57,164 nucleotides of DNA from Fusobacterium_C necrophorum_A (GCF_004134945.1 NZ_SBAP01000018.1:1-57164), one strand, 5' to 3'; numbered from the stretch's first letter, positions 24,728 to 34,114 are shown. Program-made: numbers and translations. The notes: generated from the sequence alone by a model not told the origin.

Positions 24728-26496
24728 TATTTTTCCTCCATTTTCTCCTGAAACTGTATATGATACAAATGTTCATACAGCCCTTTTCTCTCCAACAATT
24801 CTTTATGATTTCCTACTTCTTTGATTTTTCCATTTTCCATGACGACAATTTTATCCGCATGAATAATGGTAGACAAACGGTGAGCAATCACGAAGGTCGT
24901 TCTTCCCTTCATCAACTGATCCAAAGCTTCTTGTACCAGTTTTTCAGATTCCGTATCCAAAGCAGAAGTTGCCTCGTCTAAAATCATAATTTGCGGATTT
25001 TGAATTAGAGCCCTTGCAATCGCTATTCTTTGTTTCTGTCCTCCCGACAAACGAGTTCCACGTTCTCCCACTTCCGTTTCAAACTTTTCCGGTAATTCCA
25101 TAATAAACTCATAGGCATTTGCCATTTTTGCAGCTTTTTCAATCTCAGCCTGCGTGACACTTTCTTTTCCAAAAGCAATATTCTCGGCAATACTTCCACT
25201 GAACAAAAAACTTTCCTGAGGCACAACCCCAATATAGTTTCGAAATTCCGAAAGAGGAATGGATTGACTGTCCAAACCATTGATCTTAATTTTTCCTGAA
25301 ACGATATCATAGAAACGAGCAAGCAAATTTACCAAAGTACTTTTTCCGCTACCGCTCTTTCCAACCAAAGCAACCACTTCTCCTGCTTTCACAGAAAGAT
25401 TTATATTTTCCAAAACCTTCTCTTCGCTTTCCGGATACGAAAAAGATACATTTTCGATCTCAATTTTTTCGACTTCACCGCAAAGATGTTTTTCTTCCCC
25501 CGTAAATTCCTGCTCTATTTTTTCCTCTAAGATTTCCAATACTCTGTCCGCCGATGGAATAGATTCCTGCAATTCATTGTTTTTGGCAACCAATCGCTTC
25601 AAAGGTTGTTGCATCAGTCCCAAAGCTGTCACAAAAGACACCAAATCTCCGGAAGTAATATCTTTGGTCACAATAATTTTATATCCGCCGTATAAGGCAA
25701 CCAAAATAATCATTAAGGTTGTAATCAACTCATTGATAGGAGATACCTTCGCCTTGATCTTTGCAGTTCGAAAAGATTTTTGAAATTCTTCATAGCTGAT
25801 TTTTTCATATTTTGAAATCATAATTTTCATCGCATTAAAGGCTTTTACCACAAAAATTCCGGACAAACTCTCTTGAGTAAAAGCTGTAATAGCCCCTGCC
25901 ATATCTTGACGTACTCTTCCGGACTTTCTGATTTTTTTGGTATATTTTCTAACAATTTGTAAAATCAAAGGCAACACAATCAAAGAAACCAAAGCCAAGA
26001 TATAGTCTACTTGAAACATTCGAATAATCAATACAAAAGTGGTTAAAAATTCCTTGAACATTTCAAAGATAATAAATCCGATTCTTCCCAAAGTAGAAGT
26101 ATCTCCGGAAAGTCTTGCCATAATATCCCCTAATTTATTTGTTTTATAATAATGTAGAGGAAGCTTCTGTAAATGTTTGAAAATATCTATCTTAATGTCA
26201 CGCTTTATAACTTCCGTGATATAGCCCGAACCGATATCCGCATAGTAGACAGCAACCACCTTTACCAAGGTACAAAAAAACATGCCTCCCAAGACAAGAA
26301 ACAGCATATTTTTTTCCTGCTTTACCAACACGTCATCAATTAAATATTTACTTAACCATGCCGGTATTGCACTCATCGCAGATGCCAAAGCCGACAGTAA
26401 CACAACTGCCAACATTTGCCATTTATATTGCATACTGTAGTGTAAAAAAGTGCTTAACGATTTATTTTTCAATGGATTCCAAGATATTTTTTTCAT
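24727..26496 (-). CDS. MsbA-like ABC transporter (lipid A flippase candidate)
   Basis: A 589-residue half-transporter that would work as a homodimer. Six membrane helices are followed by an ATPase domain with Walker A GKSGSGKST (about 380), signature LSGGQKQRIAIARAL (about 483) and Walker B IMILDEATSALD. The N-terminal domain matches the MsbA/multidrug exporter type. Its position directly after lpxB, overlapping by four bases (ATGA), strongly suggests it flips lipid A core across the inner membrane. Drug export as an additional role is possible. The gene symbol is withheld since only context separates MsbA from its relatives. Confidence 0.85.
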   Translation of the reverse strand: MKKISWNPLKNKSLSTFLHYSMQYKWQMLAVVLLSALASAMSAIPAWLSKYLIDDVLVKQEKNMLFLVLGGMFFCTLVKVVAVYYADIGSGYITEVIKRDIKIDIFKHLQKLPLHYYKTNKLGDIMARLSGDTSTLGRIGFIIFEMFKEFLTTFVLIIRMFQVDYILALVSLIVLPLILQIVRKYTKKIRKSGRVRQDMAGAITAFTQESLSGIFVVKAFNAMKIMISKYEKISYEEFQKSFRTAKIKAKVSPINELITTLMIILVALYGGYKIIVTKDITSGDLVSFVTALGLMQQPLKRLVAKNNELQESIPSADRVLEILEEKIEQEFTGEEKHLCGEVEKIEIENVSFSYPESEEKVLENINLSVKAGEVVALVGKSGSGKSTLVNLLARFYDIVSGKIKINGLDSQSIPLSEFRNYIGVVPQESFLFSGSIAENIAFGKESVTQAEIEKAAKMANAYEFIMELPEKFETEVGERGTRLSGGQKQRIAIARALIQNPQIMILDEATSALDTESEKLVQEALDQLMKGRTTFVIAHRLSTIIHADKIVVMENGKIKEVGNHKELLERKGLYEHLYHIQFQEKMEEK

Positions 26497-27566
26497 TTCT
26501 CTCCTTCAAGTAAAAAATTTGCATATTGTTCTATAATTCTTACTCCTGACAATTTTTCTCTCACTGCCCGCAATTTTTTCTTCCACAGTTCAGGTTTATT
26601 TTCTATCTCCTGTAGAGAATTTTCAATATTTACTACATTACAATCTTTCTGTATCAATTCCGGAAAAACTTCTTCCTCTAAGCTGATGTTCGGTAATGAA
26701 ATATAACCTACCTTCAAAAGATATTTTGCAATGAAATAGTTAAAAATAGAAGTTTTGTAGACAACCACAGTCGGAACATCCAAAAGAGCCAATTCCAAAG
26801 TGACTGTTCCGGAAACAGCCACTGCACAGGAGCAGTTTTCTACCACTTTCGTCAGTTCCTTCTCAAAGACCACCTCTAAATTCGAAAAATCTTTCATTTC
26901 CTTTGGTAAATAAGCAAGAGCTTCCTGATTGACAAGTTTTAGTAAAAAACATTTTTCCGGATTTCTCCGGATTAAATCTTGATACACTTGAACTATGGAT
27001 AGGATTTCCTGCTTTCTGCTCCCGGGTAATAATAAAATCTTATCCCCTTCTTTTTCTCTAGGAGGACAGGTCTCCACTAAGGGATTTCCAAAATAATGAA
27101 CTTTCACTCCCTCTTTCTGATAAAAATCTACTTCCCAAGGAAAAATAACCATAATTTCATCCGCCAATCGCAGAGTATGAATTCGTCTCTTTCCCCACAC
27201 CCATAATTTCGGCGGAATGTAATAATATACTTTTACCTGCGGGCACCTCTTTTTTAAAGCTTTCAAAAATTTTAAATGAAATCCTCCATAATCAATTAAT
27301 AGCACTTTTTCAATCTTTTCTTCTTCTATAAATTGAAGATAGATTTTCATTTTTTCTTTCAAATCGTTATATTTTTTGAAAGCTTCTAAAAAACCCATAA
27401 CAGCCAATTCTCGAATATCTTCTAAAATAGTGACTCCCGCCTCTTGACTGTGATGACCTGCTACACCATATAATTCACAATCCGGATATTTTTTTCGAAT
27501 GACCCGAACTAAATAAGAAAGATGCAAATCTCCGGATACTTCGCCGGTTGAAACAAAAATTTTCAT
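26493..27566 (-). CDS. lpxB: Lipid-A-disaccharide synthase
   Basis: A 357-residue GT19 enzyme that joins lipid X to UDP-2,3-diacylglucosamine in lipid A synthesis, at the inner membrane surface. The start S-T-G-E-V-S-G-D-L-H (about 6-15) is a family hallmark, and L-L-P-G-S-R-x-Q-E (about 180-188) and the S-G-T-V-T-L-E motif near 255-261 are also present. The protein is slightly shorter than the E. coli enzyme (382), as usual for this lineage. It follows lpxI by ten bases and overlaps the msbA-like gene. LpxI supplies its substrate. Confidence 0.94.
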   Translation of the reverse strand: MKIFVSTGEVSGDLHLSYLVRVIRKKYPDCELYGVAGHHSQEAGVTILEDIRELAVMGFLEAFKKYNDLKEKMKIYLQFIEEEKIEKVLLIDYGGFHLKFLKALKKRCPQVKVYYYIPPKLWVWGKRRIHTLRLADEIMVIFPWEVDFYQKEGVKVHYFGNPLVETCPPREKEGDKILLLPGSRKQEILSIVQVYQDLIRRNPEKCFLLKLVNQEALAYLPKEMKDFSNLEVVFEKELTKVVENCSCAVAVSGTVTLELALLDVPTVVVYKTSIFNYFIAKYLLKVGYISLPNISLEEEVFPELIQKDCNVVNIENSLQEIENKPELWKKKLRAVREKLSGVRIIEQYANFLLEGEK

Positions 27567-27576
27567 AAGAACTCTC

Positions 27577-28380
27577 CTACACCTTTTTTCCTATCAAAAA
27601 AATACCATGCTTATTCGCAAGAGAAATGGCTTCTTCTCTTTCCAAAAAAAACATTTTATTGGCTTCCATGACAATTCCCTTTGCTCCAATTTCAATTGCT
27701 CTACGAATGGTCTCTACTCCCACAGTAGGAATATCCACTCTCATATCTTGTTTCGGTCTGGCCATTTTTACAATAATACAATTCTTCCCTGCCAATTCTC
27801 CTGCACGAAGAATCGCTTGATCCGTTCCCTCTATTCCTTCCAAAGCCACTACCGCTTCTTCCTTTACAATGACAGTTTGTCCTATATCCAATCTCGTCAA
27901 TATTTTTGCAGCTTCTATTCCCAATTGAATACTTCTGTCATCTTCCTCTTTCGGTATTTTTTCCGTGTAACACTTTTCTTCCACCATGCAGGAGGAAAGA
28001 AGATAATTTTGAGAAAGGACTCTAATTCCATTCAACTTTAAAAAAGAAATCATGGCGAACAACAGAGTTTCATCTTTTCTATCCGGCAGCATTTTTAAAA
28101 TTTCCTGTCCGTAATAATCCAAATCTAAGTTTTGAAACAAAATACTTTTCTCCACTTTTCCTAATAAAATTAATTTTTTGACACCATAAAAAGAGAAATG
28201 TTTTACAATTTCTCCCAGATGCCCAATATGAAAAGACTGAAAATGTTCCATCTCTTTGATTTCTTTTTCAATGCTGTCAAACAAACCGACAGGATATAAA
28301 TCATAGCCCCGCTTTTTTGCCTCTTTCATAAAATAAAGTGGGAATTTTCCATTCCCAACAATAATTCCTATTTTTTCCAT
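27577..28380 (-). CDS. lpxI: UDP-2,3-diacylglucosamine diphosphatase, LpxI type
   Basis: A 267-residue enzyme that hydrolyses UDP-2,3-diacylglucosamine to lipid X and UMP. LpxI (DUF1009) replaces LpxH in bacteria such as Caulobacter. The N-terminal G-x-G-x-F/L-P segment (about 8-15) and the C-terminal D-M-R-V-D-I-P-T-V-G segment with its acidic residue are the family marks. It sits exactly between lpxA and lpxB, overlapping the lpxA stop (TAATG), which supports the assignment. LpxH-type motifs (calcineurin-like) are absent. Confidence 0.9.
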   Translation of the reverse strand: MEKIGIIVGNGKFPLYFMKEAKKRGYDLYPVGLFDSIEKEIKEMEHFQSFHIGHLGEIVKHFSFYGVKKLILLGKVEKSILFQNLDLDYYGQEILKMLPDRKDETLLFAMISFLKLNGIRVLSQNYLLSSCMVEEKCYTEKIPKEEDDRSIQLGIEAAKILTRLDIGQTVIVKEEAVVALEGIEGTDQAILRAGELAGKNCIIVKMARPKQDMRVDIPTVGVETIRRAIEIGAKGIVMEANKMFFLEREEAISLANKHGIFLIGKKV

Positions 28381-29153
28381 TAACGTGCAATTCCTCTTTC
28401 ACTCTTTCGAATAAATTCCAATAGATAGGCTACATTTTTGTCGCTTCCAAATTGTTCTTCCGCCTCTGCCAATGCCTCTTTCAAAGGTAAACCTCTTCTA
28501 AAAATAATACGATAGACCTTTTTTAAATTGGAAAGTTCTTCATTGGAAAAACCTCTCCTACGCAGTCCAACCGTATTTAAACCTCGAACAACCGCCTTAT
28601 TTCCCTCTGCCAGAACAAAAGGACAGATATCCTGATTGATAGCACTTGCTCCCCCAATCATCACATAGGAACCGATATGTGTAAATTGATGAACCGGAGT
28701 CAATCCTCCAATAATTGCATAGCTATCCACGACAACATGCCCCGCCAAAGTCACATTATTTGCCAAAATACATTCGTCTCCCACAATCACATCATGAGCA
28801 ATATGAACATAAGCCATCAATAAATTTCCGCTTCCTATCCTTGTTTCCCAACGATCATCCGTTCCTCGATGAATCGTTACAAATTCACGAATGGAATTTC
28901 GATTTCCAATGACGGTCTTGGTAGATTCTCCTCGATATTTTAAATCCTGAGATGCTTTTCCAATGGAAACGAAGGAATAAATGGTGTTCTCTTCCCCAAT
29001 TTCTGTAATTCCCTCTACTACGACATGGGACTGTAAAACTGTATTCTTTCCTATTTTTACATCTTTTCCTACAATACAATAGGGACCAATTTTTACTCCG
29101 TCCTCCAGAATAGCCCCCTCTTCTACAATAGCAGTACTGTGAATCTCAACCAT
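28380..29153 (-). CDS. lpxA: Acyl-ACP--UDP-N-acetylglucosamine O-acyltransferase
   Basis: A 257-residue left-handed beta-helix enzyme that adds the first hydroxyacyl chain to UDP-GlcNAc. Hexapeptide repeats with isoleucine or valine every six residues run through the first 180 residues. The catalytic His corresponds to His120 in A-Y-V-H-I-A-H-D (equivalent to E. coli His125), with His117 nearby. The C-terminal helical domain follows. The length is close to E. coli LpxA (262). It lies 17 bases after fabZ. Confidence 0.95.
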   Translation of the reverse strand: MVEIHSTAIVEEGAILEDGVKIGPYCIVGKDVKIGKNTVLQSHVVVEGITEIGEENTIYSFVSIGKASQDLKYRGESTKTVIGNRNSIREFVTIHRGTDDRWETRIGSGNLLMAYVHIAHDVIVGDECILANNVTLAGHVVVDSYAIIGGLTPVHQFTHIGSYVMIGGASAINQDICPFVLAEGNKAVVRGLNTVGLRRRGFSNEELSNLKKVYRIIFRRGLPLKEALAEAEEQFGSDKNVAYLLEFIRKSERGIAR

Positions 29154-29170
29154 GACGATCTCCCTCTTCC

Positions 29171-29596
29171 TTATTTGTCAGCAATACAAAAAGTAAAGCT
29201 GGCTTCCGCAACTTTCACTCCATCCACTAAAGCAATTCCTGACGCTTTCACAATATTACTACGAATTTTTTCTACTTTCACATCATAGGTAAGGGTATCT
29301 CCGGGGCGTACCGGTTGTTTGAATTTCACACTTTCTACTGCGGCGAAATAAGGAACTTTTCCCTCTTGACCTTCCATAACCAAAACCCCTAAACATTGTG
29401 CCATTCCTTCTACAATTAGCACTCCCGGCATAATAGGATGTCCCGGAAAATGTCCGTTGAAAAATTCTTCATTGATCGTTACATTTTTTCTTCCTATCAC
29501 TCTTTTATTTTCTACATCCATTTCTAAAATTCTATCCACCAATAAAAAAGGGTATCTGTGCGGAATTCTTTCCATAATTTCTAAAGTATTTAGCAT
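29171..29596 (-). CDS. fabZ: 3-hydroxyacyl-ACP dehydratase FabZ
   Basis: A 141-residue hot-dog-fold enzyme of fatty acid elongation. The catalytic pair is His49 in N-G-H-F-P-G-H-P and Glu63 in V-E-G-M-A-Q. The ATG at 29596 has AAGGAGG seven bases upstream; the longer frame to 29689 lies inside lpxC. Pairing with lpx genes is common, because LpxA and FabZ compete for the same hydroxyacyl-ACP. Confidence 0.95.
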   Translation of the reverse strand: MLNTLEIMERIPHRYPFLLVDRILEMDVENKRVIGRKNVTINEEFFNGHFPGHPIMPGVLIVEGMAQCLGVLVMEGQEGKVPYFAAVESVKFKQPVRPGDTLTYDVKVEKIRSNIVKASGIALVDGVKVAEASFTFCIADK

Positions 29597-29610
29597 TCTG
29601 TCCTCCTTAA

Positions 29611-30438
29611 CTATATCTCTTTTAATCTTTTTGCAAATTCTATATCTAAAGCATGTCCTGCTTTGATTGCAATAATATGAGCTTTCCATGCTCGATTTAA
29701 TATTTTTAAATCCCCAATGATGTCCAACATCTTATGACGAACAAATTCATCTTCAAAACGCAAGCCTCCCGGATTCATCACCCCATCCTTTTGAACGACA
29801 ATGGCATTATCCAAGTTTCCCCCCAAAGCTAAATTATTTTTTCGTAAATATTCAATTTCATAATCAAAGCCGAAAGTTCTTGCAGGAGCAATTTCCTTTC
29901 GGTAAGTATCATAATCCAATACAAACTCCGCCATTTGCGATTTTAAAAAACTATGTTCAAATCGAATACTGTAAGTAAGCTTTTTTCCGTCATAGGGTAG
30001 AGCTATGATATGTTTATCACCCAGAGAAAGATATATCGGTTCTTTTACAATAATTTCCTCGATGTCTTCTTCCAATTCTTGTATTCCCGCCTCTTCAAAA
30101 AGCTCCAAAAATACTTTTGCACTTCCGTCACAAATCGGCAATTCATTTCCATTCAATTCTACAACCAAATCCGTAATATTACAAATGGCTAAGGCTGAGA
30201 GAAAATGTTCTATGGTAAATACCATAGCTCCGAATTCATTTTTCAAATTGGTTCCTCGTGTCAAATCAAAAGTATTTTCAATATCTAAAACGATTTCATT
30301 TTTTCCTGCTTCCAAATCGGAACGTCTAAAAATAATCTTTCCGGAACGGGAAGGAAGCAACCTCATAAAAATCTTTTCTCCCTTGTGTAAGCCAATTCCT
30401 GAATATTCTATTTCTTCTGCAATGGTTTTTCTTTTCAT
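29611..30438 (-). CDS. lpxC: UDP-3-O-acyl-N-acetylglucosamine deacetylase
   Basis: A 275-residue zinc deacetylase, the committed step of lipid A synthesis. The zinc ligands are visible as His78 in T-I-E-H-F and His235 and Asp239 in R-H-K-M-L-D. A normal LpxC is about 300 residues; the C-terminus here is a little short but complete through the active site (final His-Ala-Leu near 262-264). It begins 13 bases after the uvrD-like stop and is followed by fabZ after 14 bases. Confidence 0.95.
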   Translation of the reverse strand: MKRKTIAEEIEYSGIGLHKGEKIFMRLLPSRSGKIIFRRSDLEAGKNEIVLDIENTFDLTRGTNLKNEFGAMVFTIEHFLSALAICNITDLVVELNGNELPICDGSAKVFLELFEEAGIQELEEDIEEIIVKEPIYLSLGDKHIIALPYDGKKLTYSIRFEHSFLKSQMAEFVLDYDTYRKEIAPARTFGFDYEIEYLRKNNLALGGNLDNAIVVQKDGVMNPGGLRFEDEFVRHKMLDIIGDLKILNRAWKAHIIAIKAGHALDIEFAKRLKEI

Positions 30439-30451
30439 AGCCTCATCCTTT

Positions 30452-32605
30452 CTATGATTCTATTTTAGATAAAAATTTTTCCGCTACAATCGCTGCAATT
30501 TCTTTCTTTCCTGTTACAAATTCTACAATAATTTTCTTTTCTTCCAAAGTTCTTACGACACCCAAACCGAACTTTTTATGCATAACCCTCTCTCCAACCG
30601 AAAAAGGTAAATTCAAAGCTTTCTTTTTCAAATCTTCTGTAGAAATTGTATTTTTAGTCTGAATTTTTGGAAGTTTCACTTCTTTTTCTTTCCATTCTTC
30701 CCACTTATATTCTTCCGGAATTTCCTTTAAGAAAATCGACTCTTGAGTAGGGAGTGTATCTCCATAGATGTATTTCGTAATTGAAAAACTGATAATCAAT
30801 TTTTCTTCCGCTCTTGTAATGGCTACATAACACAGTCTTCTTTCTTCTTCCAAATCTTCTTCACAAGAAAACTTGGAACTTCCCGGGAAGGTTTCATTTT
30901 CCGCTCCTACCAGAAATACAACCGGAAATTCCAGTCCCTTTGCATTATGAATGGTCATCAATTTGATGTAATCCTGATTCTCCTGCAAATCATCCGTCGC
31001 ACTGACCAAGGAAACATTTTCCAAATAATCTCGTAAACTTAACTCGCCCAATAAATTTTCCAATTCTAAAATCGAAGTTCCCAGTTCTTCAATATTTGAA
31101 ATTCTTGCTTCCGCATCTTCATAAGCTGTTTCTAAATACTGTTTATACCCAATTTTCTCAAGCAAAGTTGAAAAAATGACACCGGTATTTTCATAAGGAG
31201 CCAAAGCCATCAATTCCTGAATAAGATCATAGAATTGCTGAATAGTTCCTGCCAATCCACTGCTAATTCCGCTAATTTCCCCCGCTCTCTCCAAACTTTC
31301 AAAAAAAGTAAGAGAATGTTCTCCAGCATAGCTTCGAATTTTTTCTAAGGTCTTATCTCCTATTTTTCTCTTCGGAATATTGATAATTCTCAATAAATTT
31401 GTTTCATCCAAAGGATTATTGATAAGGCTTAAATAAGCTAAAATATCTTTGATTTCAGCTCTTTGATAGAATTGCATTCCTCCAAAAATTTTATAGGGAA
31501 TTCGATATCGCAAAAAAGCTTCTTCAAACACCCTTGATTGAGCATTCGTTCGATATAAAATTGTCATATCCCGATAGGCTCTTCCTTTCTGCTTTTCTTT
31601 GGCAATCTCCGAGATGACTTTTTCCACCTCGTCTCTCTGATTCAAAGCTTTTAATACCTTAATTTTATCTCCGTTCTCCTTATTCGTCCATAAATTTTTA
31701 TCTTTAGAAGAAAGATTGTTTCGAATCACGGCATTGGCAGCCTCCAAGATCATAGCGGTGGAACGATAATTTTGCTCCAACTTTACGACCATGGCATCTT
31801 GATAATCTTTTTCAAAATTTAAAATATTTTGAATATTAGCCCCCCGAAATCCGTAAATACTCTGATTTTCATCTCCTACCACACAAATATTTCTATGTTT
31901 TTGAGCTATTTTATTTACAATTTCATACTGAATATTATTGGTATCCTGATATTCATCTACCATGATATATTGATATTTGTTTTGAATTTTTTCCAAGATT
32001 TCCGGAATGTCCAGCAATTTTCTTGTATTTAATAGAATATCCGAAAAATCAATTCCATTTTGATTTTTTAATCTTGCATCATATCGTCGATAAATTTCAG
32101 CAATTATCTTTGCTTCATACTCATAATTATCTTTTTCATAATCATCTGCGGAAATTCCTTCTTCTTTTAATTTTGAAATTAAAGAAGTTATTTTTTTTTC
32201 GGACAAATCCGTATTCTGTAAATTCAGTTCTTTCATAATGCCTTTGACAATGCGTTTCTGATCCTCTACATCATAAATGGTAAAATTTGCCTGATAGCCT
32301 AACTTACTTCCATAAATTCTAAGAAGTCTGACTCCAAAGGAGTGAAAAGTGGAAATGGTTGCTCGTTCCGCTTCTTCTCCTATCAAAGAAATCACTCGTT
32401 CTTTCATTTCCTTCGCAGCTTTATTGGTAAAGGTCACAGCCAAAATAAGATAGGCCGGAATCCCAAGTTCTTCTATCATATGAGCAATTCGATATGTGAT
32501 GGTTCTCGTCTTTCCGGAACCAGCTCCCGCTAATATCAATAAAGGCCCCTCTATTGTAGCGGCAGCTTCTCTTTGTTTCTCATTTAATTTTTCTAGCAAG
32601 CTCAT
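30452..32605 (-). CDS. UvrD/PcrA-type superfamily 1A helicase
   Basis: A 717-residue 3'-5' DNA helicase for repair and replication restart. The Walker A A-G-A-G-S-G-K-T is at about 26-33, the V-D-E-Y-Q-D-T Walker B motif near 225-231, and the Q-N-Y-R-S motif near 290-294. The C-terminal 60 residues form a tudor-like segment typical of PcrA. The ATG at 32605 has AAGGAG upstream. It heads the uvrD-lpx run; the -10 promoter box is immediately upstream. PcrA or UvrD naming is not decided by sequence alone. Confidence 0.92.
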   Translation of the reverse strand: MSLLEKLNEKQREAAATIEGPLLILAGAGSGKTRTITYRIAHMIEELGIPAYLILAVTFTNKAAKEMKERVISLIGEEAERATISTFHSFGVRLLRIYGSKLGYQANFTIYDVEDQKRIVKGIMKELNLQNTDLSEKKITSLISKLKEEGISADDYEKDNYEYEAKIIAEIYRRYDARLKNQNGIDFSDILLNTRKLLDIPEILEKIQNKYQYIMVDEYQDTNNIQYEIVNKIAQKHRNICVVGDENQSIYGFRGANIQNILNFEKDYQDAMVVKLEQNYRSTAMILEAANAVIRNNLSSKDKNLWTNKENGDKIKVLKALNQRDEVEKVISEIAKEKQKGRAYRDMTILYRTNAQSRVFEEAFLRYRIPYKIFGGMQFYQRAEIKDILAYLSLINNPLDETNLLRIINIPKRKIGDKTLEKIRSYAGEHSLTFFESLERAGEISGISSGLAGTIQQFYDLIQELMALAPYENTGVIFSTLLEKIGYKQYLETAYEDAEARISNIEELGTSILELENLLGELSLRDYLENVSLVSATDDLQENQDYIKLMTIHNAKGLEFPVVFLVGAENETFPGSSKFSCEEDLEEERRLCYVAITRAEEKLIISFSITKYIYGDTLPTQESIFLKEIPEEYKWEEWKEKEVKLPKIQTKNTISTEDLKKKALNLPFSVGERVMHKKFGLGVVRTLEEKKIIVEFVTGKKEIAAIVAEKFLSKIES

Positions 32606-32637
32606 TTTTCTTCTCCTTCATTTTTCCATTCTTTTTT

Positions 32638-32646
32638 ATTATAGCA
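32638..32646 (-). promoter_or_regulatory. Extended -10 promoter of the uvrD-lpx run
   Basis: TGC-TATAAT (32646-32638) on the minus strand. The -35 position 17 bases upstream coincides with the T run of the SRP RNA terminator and has no TTGACA. Extended -10 promoters do not need a strong -35, so this is a plausible promoter. Confidence 0.5.
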
Positions 32647-32666
32647 TTATTTTAGTAATAAAAAAA

Positions 32667-32782
32667 CCCTAAAAATTATAGTATCAACCTCACACCCGCA
32701 ATAGATACCTTAGTGCTGCTTCCTTCCGGACCTGACACGGTTCGATACTATTACGCCATAAGTCCTCCATAACTTCTAGGGC
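32667..32782 (-). ncRNA. ffs: Signal recognition particle RNA, small (4.5S) type
   Basis: The conserved domain IV core, GTCAGGTCCGGAAGGAAGC on the minus strand, lies around 32716-32735; it binds Ffh with its GGAA tetraloop and asymmetric A/C-rich bulge. The ends pair: CCCTAGAAGTTAT at the 5' end with ATAATTTTTAGGG at the 3' end, using G-U pairs. That gives about 116 nt, the small class without Alu domain. The T run 32666-32661 follows. The RNA guides nascent membrane proteins to the translocase. Exact ends are inferred from pairing and promoter distance. Confidence 0.93.
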
Positions 32783-32787
32783 ATTTT

Positions 32788-32816
32788 ATTATATCAATTA
32801 TTTTTCATTTCGTCAA
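32788..32816 (-). promoter_or_regulatory. Promoter of the SRP RNA gene
   Basis: TTGACG (32816-32811), a 17-bp spacer and a perfect TATAAT (32793-32788) on the minus strand. The predicted start, about six bases on, matches the first paired base of the RNA. The -35 and most of the spacer lie inside the last codons of the AsmA-like gene. Confidence 0.75.
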
Positions 32817-34020
32817 TTTTATTTTTTAAGAAATTAGTATTCAGATACAACTGTCTGTCTCTACTGTTGTACCGATACCGGATTTCTAAATCTTGAATTT
32901 TTTCCAACAACGGATTTTCAACAAGCTTCATTCTCTTTGCCGTCAAGATTCCCTGTAGTGCTACATCATATTTATCCATTTGAATATCCTGCTGTAAAGA
33001 AGCTACTCCATCGGATAAATATTTTCTGAACTCCGTAACTCCCGTTAAATTTAATTCCGGAATGTCTAAAGTCGCTTGTAAATCCAGTTTTAATAGATTT
33101 AATTCCCCTTTGATCATTCCAATGGTATCTCCTTTCTCTCCAAACAACTTAAAAGAAATATTGTCATAATTTTTAGAAAGTCGACTGTTGAAATTTTTAA
33201 TCTCTCCGTTAAAGTTAATTCCATACATGTCAAAGAAAATACTAACCCGATTCATTTGAATTTCCCAAATATCATCTCTTCTTTCGACATCTCTTCTTAC
33301 TCTTTCTTCCATTTCTTTGACAATTTCCCGATAGCGTAATAACAGATTATAAATTTCATCCTCATACATAATGGTTAAATACTTTCCTAAGATTCTATCC
33401 AAATTCAAAATACTTCTTGGTTCTTCCACTACTTCAGGCTTTATATATTTCTCTCTCAGTTTTTCGATATTTTCTCGAATCGTATTTAAATGATGACGAA
33501 TTCGATGCTCTCCATGTTTCATCTCCTGAACGGCATCTTTGATTTTTTGATATTCCTCGCTGAATTTGACTTCCAAAATTTCTTTTTGTTCTTCCTTCTC
33601 AGTTTCTTCCTTCAATATTTTTGCAAAAGGATATTGACCGCTCACAACTTCAACAGCTTTTGCTTCTCTTAAAGCTCTCATATCCTCTTCATCTTTGGGA
33701 GTAATGAATTGTAAACCGATGATTTCAGTATCAAATAACTCAACCTTTTTATGATTATAATCCAAATTGTAGTAAGTCTTTACTTGCTGAATACGAATGA
33801 AATCCATTCCTGCTTTCTCATGACTTTCCACCTGAATATCTCGCAAAGAAATATAGTTTTCGAAAAAATTCGAATCCACACTGCCAATTTTTACATAGGC
33901 TTGGTTTATCTGTCCCAATCTATCTTCTAAGACATATTTTAAAATCATGTTTCTTCCAAAAAAAAGTCCAACCATCGAAACTAACAGAAAAATTGCTAAA
34001 AACATGATGAATTTTCTCAT
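32794..34020 (-). CDS. AsmA-like or uncharacterised envelope protein
   Basis: A 408-residue protein with one N-terminal membrane anchor (about 4-22), then an otherwise soluble, presumably periplasmic region. Residues about 110-230 are strongly charged and helical (possible coiled coil with many E, K and R); the flanks are beta-rich. The first 100 residues resemble the start of AsmA/DUF748 or TIGR03545-like proteins, thought to act in lipid transport. Assignment is weak. I chose the ATG at 34020, with AGGGGG upstream; the longer frame to 34047 lacks one. It is divergent from pssA and shares its promoter region, hinting at an envelope role. Confidence 0.5.
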   Translation of the reverse strand: MRKFIMFLAIFLLVSMVGLFFGRNMILKYVLEDRLGQINQAYVKIGSVDSNFFENYISLRDIQVESHEKAGMDFIRIQQVKTYYNLDYNHKKVELFDTEIIGLQFITPKDEEDMRALREAKAVEVVSGQYPFAKILKEETEKEEQKEILEVKFSEEYQKIKDAVQEMKHGEHRIRHHLNTIRENIEKLREKYIKPEVVEEPRSILNLDRILGKYLTIMYEDEIYNLLLRYREIVKEMEERVRRDVERRDDIWEIQMNRVSIFFDMYGINFNGEIKNFNSRLSKNYDNISFKLFGEKGDTIGMIKGELNLLKLDLQATLDIPELNLTGVTEFRKYLSDGVASLQQDIQMDKYDVALQGILTAKRMKLVENPLLEKIQDLEIRYRYNSRDRQLYLNTNFLKNKIDEMKNN

Positions 34021-34055
34021 TTCTTTGCCCCCTATATTTCGCTTCATTTTTCCAT

Positions 34056-34084
34056 ATCATACACATTTTTTAAGAAAAAATCAA
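34056..34084 (-). promoter_or_regulatory. Promoter of the AsmA-like gene
   Basis: TTGATT (34084-34079), a 17-bp spacer and TATGAT (34061-34056) on the minus strand. It points away from the pssA promoter, and the two -35 regions are adjacent. Confidence 0.5.
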
Positions 34085-34085
34085 G

Positions 34086-34114
34086 TTTACATTCAAGAAT
34101 ATCTATGATAGAAT
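34086..34114 (+). promoter_or_regulatory. Promoter of pssA
   Basis: TTTACA (34086-34091), a 17-bp spacer and TAGAAT (34109-34114), with TGA just before the -10 (extended -10). Both hexamers match five of six. Confidence 0.65.

Noticed and set aside
27607..28041. 144-residue plus-strand frame opposite lpxI
   Set aside because: The lpxI frame is clearly real and conserved; the opposite frame is rich in Phe, Ser and His, typical of a shadow.
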